DNA from: DATJFH01 sp035495815
GTDB taxonomy: Bacteria; Acidobacteriota; Terriglobia; Bryobacterales; Bryobacteraceae
DNA: 22,245 nucleotides
Direction of reading: 5' to 3'
NCBI GenBank assembly: GCA_035495815.1
Contig: DATJFH010000185.1
Span: forward strand, 1 to 22,245
Positions within the stretch are counted from its first letter, which is position 1; each line of letters begins with the position of its first letter. The notes beneath the pieces are model-generated. The model searched no databases and was not told where the DNA came from. It saw only the letters and a program-made list of their open reading frames with translations. Below, piece after piece: positions 22,085 through 22,245 of the stretch. The position numbers were made by a program, and so were the translations under genes.

Positions 22085-22245
22085 TTAGGAACCCGGCTTC
22101 AATTTCGCGGCGATCGCTTCCGCAATCTGCTTTCCGTGGAAACGGCCATTCTCGATGAAAATCTCGTTCGTGTGCATCCCGGCGACAATTACGCCGGCCA
22201 GGTACACACCTTGCCGCTCGCTCTCGAGAGTCTTCGGATCCGTCC
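22085..22245 (-). CDS. YpdA-like FAD/NAD(P)-dependent oxidoreductase, C-terminal fragment (partial)
   Basis: The minus-strand frame runs from the window edge to the TAA at 22087-22085, giving about 52 residues: a segment ending LESERQGVYLAG, then GVIVAGMHTNEIFIENGR, FHGKQIAEAIAAKLKPGS. This matches the FAD-binding C-terminal portion of YpdA-type flavoprotein reductases (the GxYLAGVIxxG...IFIENGRxHG pattern), which reduce low-molecular-weight disulfides such as bacillithiol disulfide. The N-terminal FAD and NADPH motifs lie outside the window, so the family call rests on the tail alone. Confidence 0.72.
   Translation of the reverse strand, partial: TDPKTLESERQGVYLAGVIVAGMHTNEIFIENGRFHGKQIAEAIAAKLKPGS

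Noticed and set aside
1..22245. Mobile elements, CRISPR arrays, phage genes or defence systems
   Set aside because: No direct-repeat arrays, transposase or integrase motifs, or known defence domains were seen; the single ATPase has no toxin or nuclease partner.

Overview
The window is GC-rich, densely packed bacterial DNA with many 1-8 nt gene overlaps. Its families (M16 peptidase pairs, LolA-like proteins, Tat-leader Gfo/Idh-type proteins, a glycine-zipper envelope protein, SMP-30 lactonase) suggest an Acidobacteriota genome, most like the Bryobacterales/Solibacter group. That assignment is an inference from gene content; no rRNA or other phylogenetic marker is present. I see no insertion sequence, prophage, CRISPR array, tRNA or rRNA.

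Layout. 1-5433 (+): a tightly overlapping run of the C-terminus of an M16 peptidase, a second M16-like subunit lacking HxxEH and carrying a LolA-like tail, a stand-alone LolA-like exported protein, an unrecognised Tat-leader protein (copy A of a paralogous pair), and an SMP-30-type lactonase. A hairpin separates these from a convergent glycine-zipper, Tyr-rich exported protein (5489-6385, -). 6540-7577 (+) is a Gfo/Idh/MocA oxidoreductase with a -10-like TATAAT six bases before its ATG. After a 291-bp gap with nested inverted repeats come a zinc-ribbon SAM methyltransferase (-) and, divergently, a compact ABC-type ATPase followed without a gap by an 813-aa fusion of acyl-adenylating enzyme, acyl carrier domain and PlsC acyltransferase.

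11907-16795 (-): a molybdopterin oxidoreductase, a lipoprotein and a GT-C-like membrane protein overlap as an operon, followed by a small unknown protein that may have its own promoter. The lipoprotein and the membrane protein end in what looks like the same beta-rich domain. After a 479-bp gap (16796-17274), 17275-22020 (+) is another compact run: lytic transglycosylase, N-acetylmuramoyl-L-alanine amidase, class I glutamine amidotransferase, copy B of the paralogous pair, and exonuclease III. The window ends inside a YpdA-like flavoprotein on the minus strand.

The themes are envelope and periplasm maintenance (peptidases, lipid-binding proteins, murein hydrolases, lipoprotein), phospholipid acyl recycling (the fusion) and sugar-derivative metabolism (SMP-30, Gfo/Idh). 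The most interesting signals are the paralogous pair at 3435-4637 and 20045-21253, which I read as a divergent Gfo/Idh-like family with DKH in place of EKP; the three-domain acyltransferase fusion; the domain shared by two adjacent envelope genes; and several -10-like hexamers 5-6 nt before start codons, hinting at leaderless transcripts.
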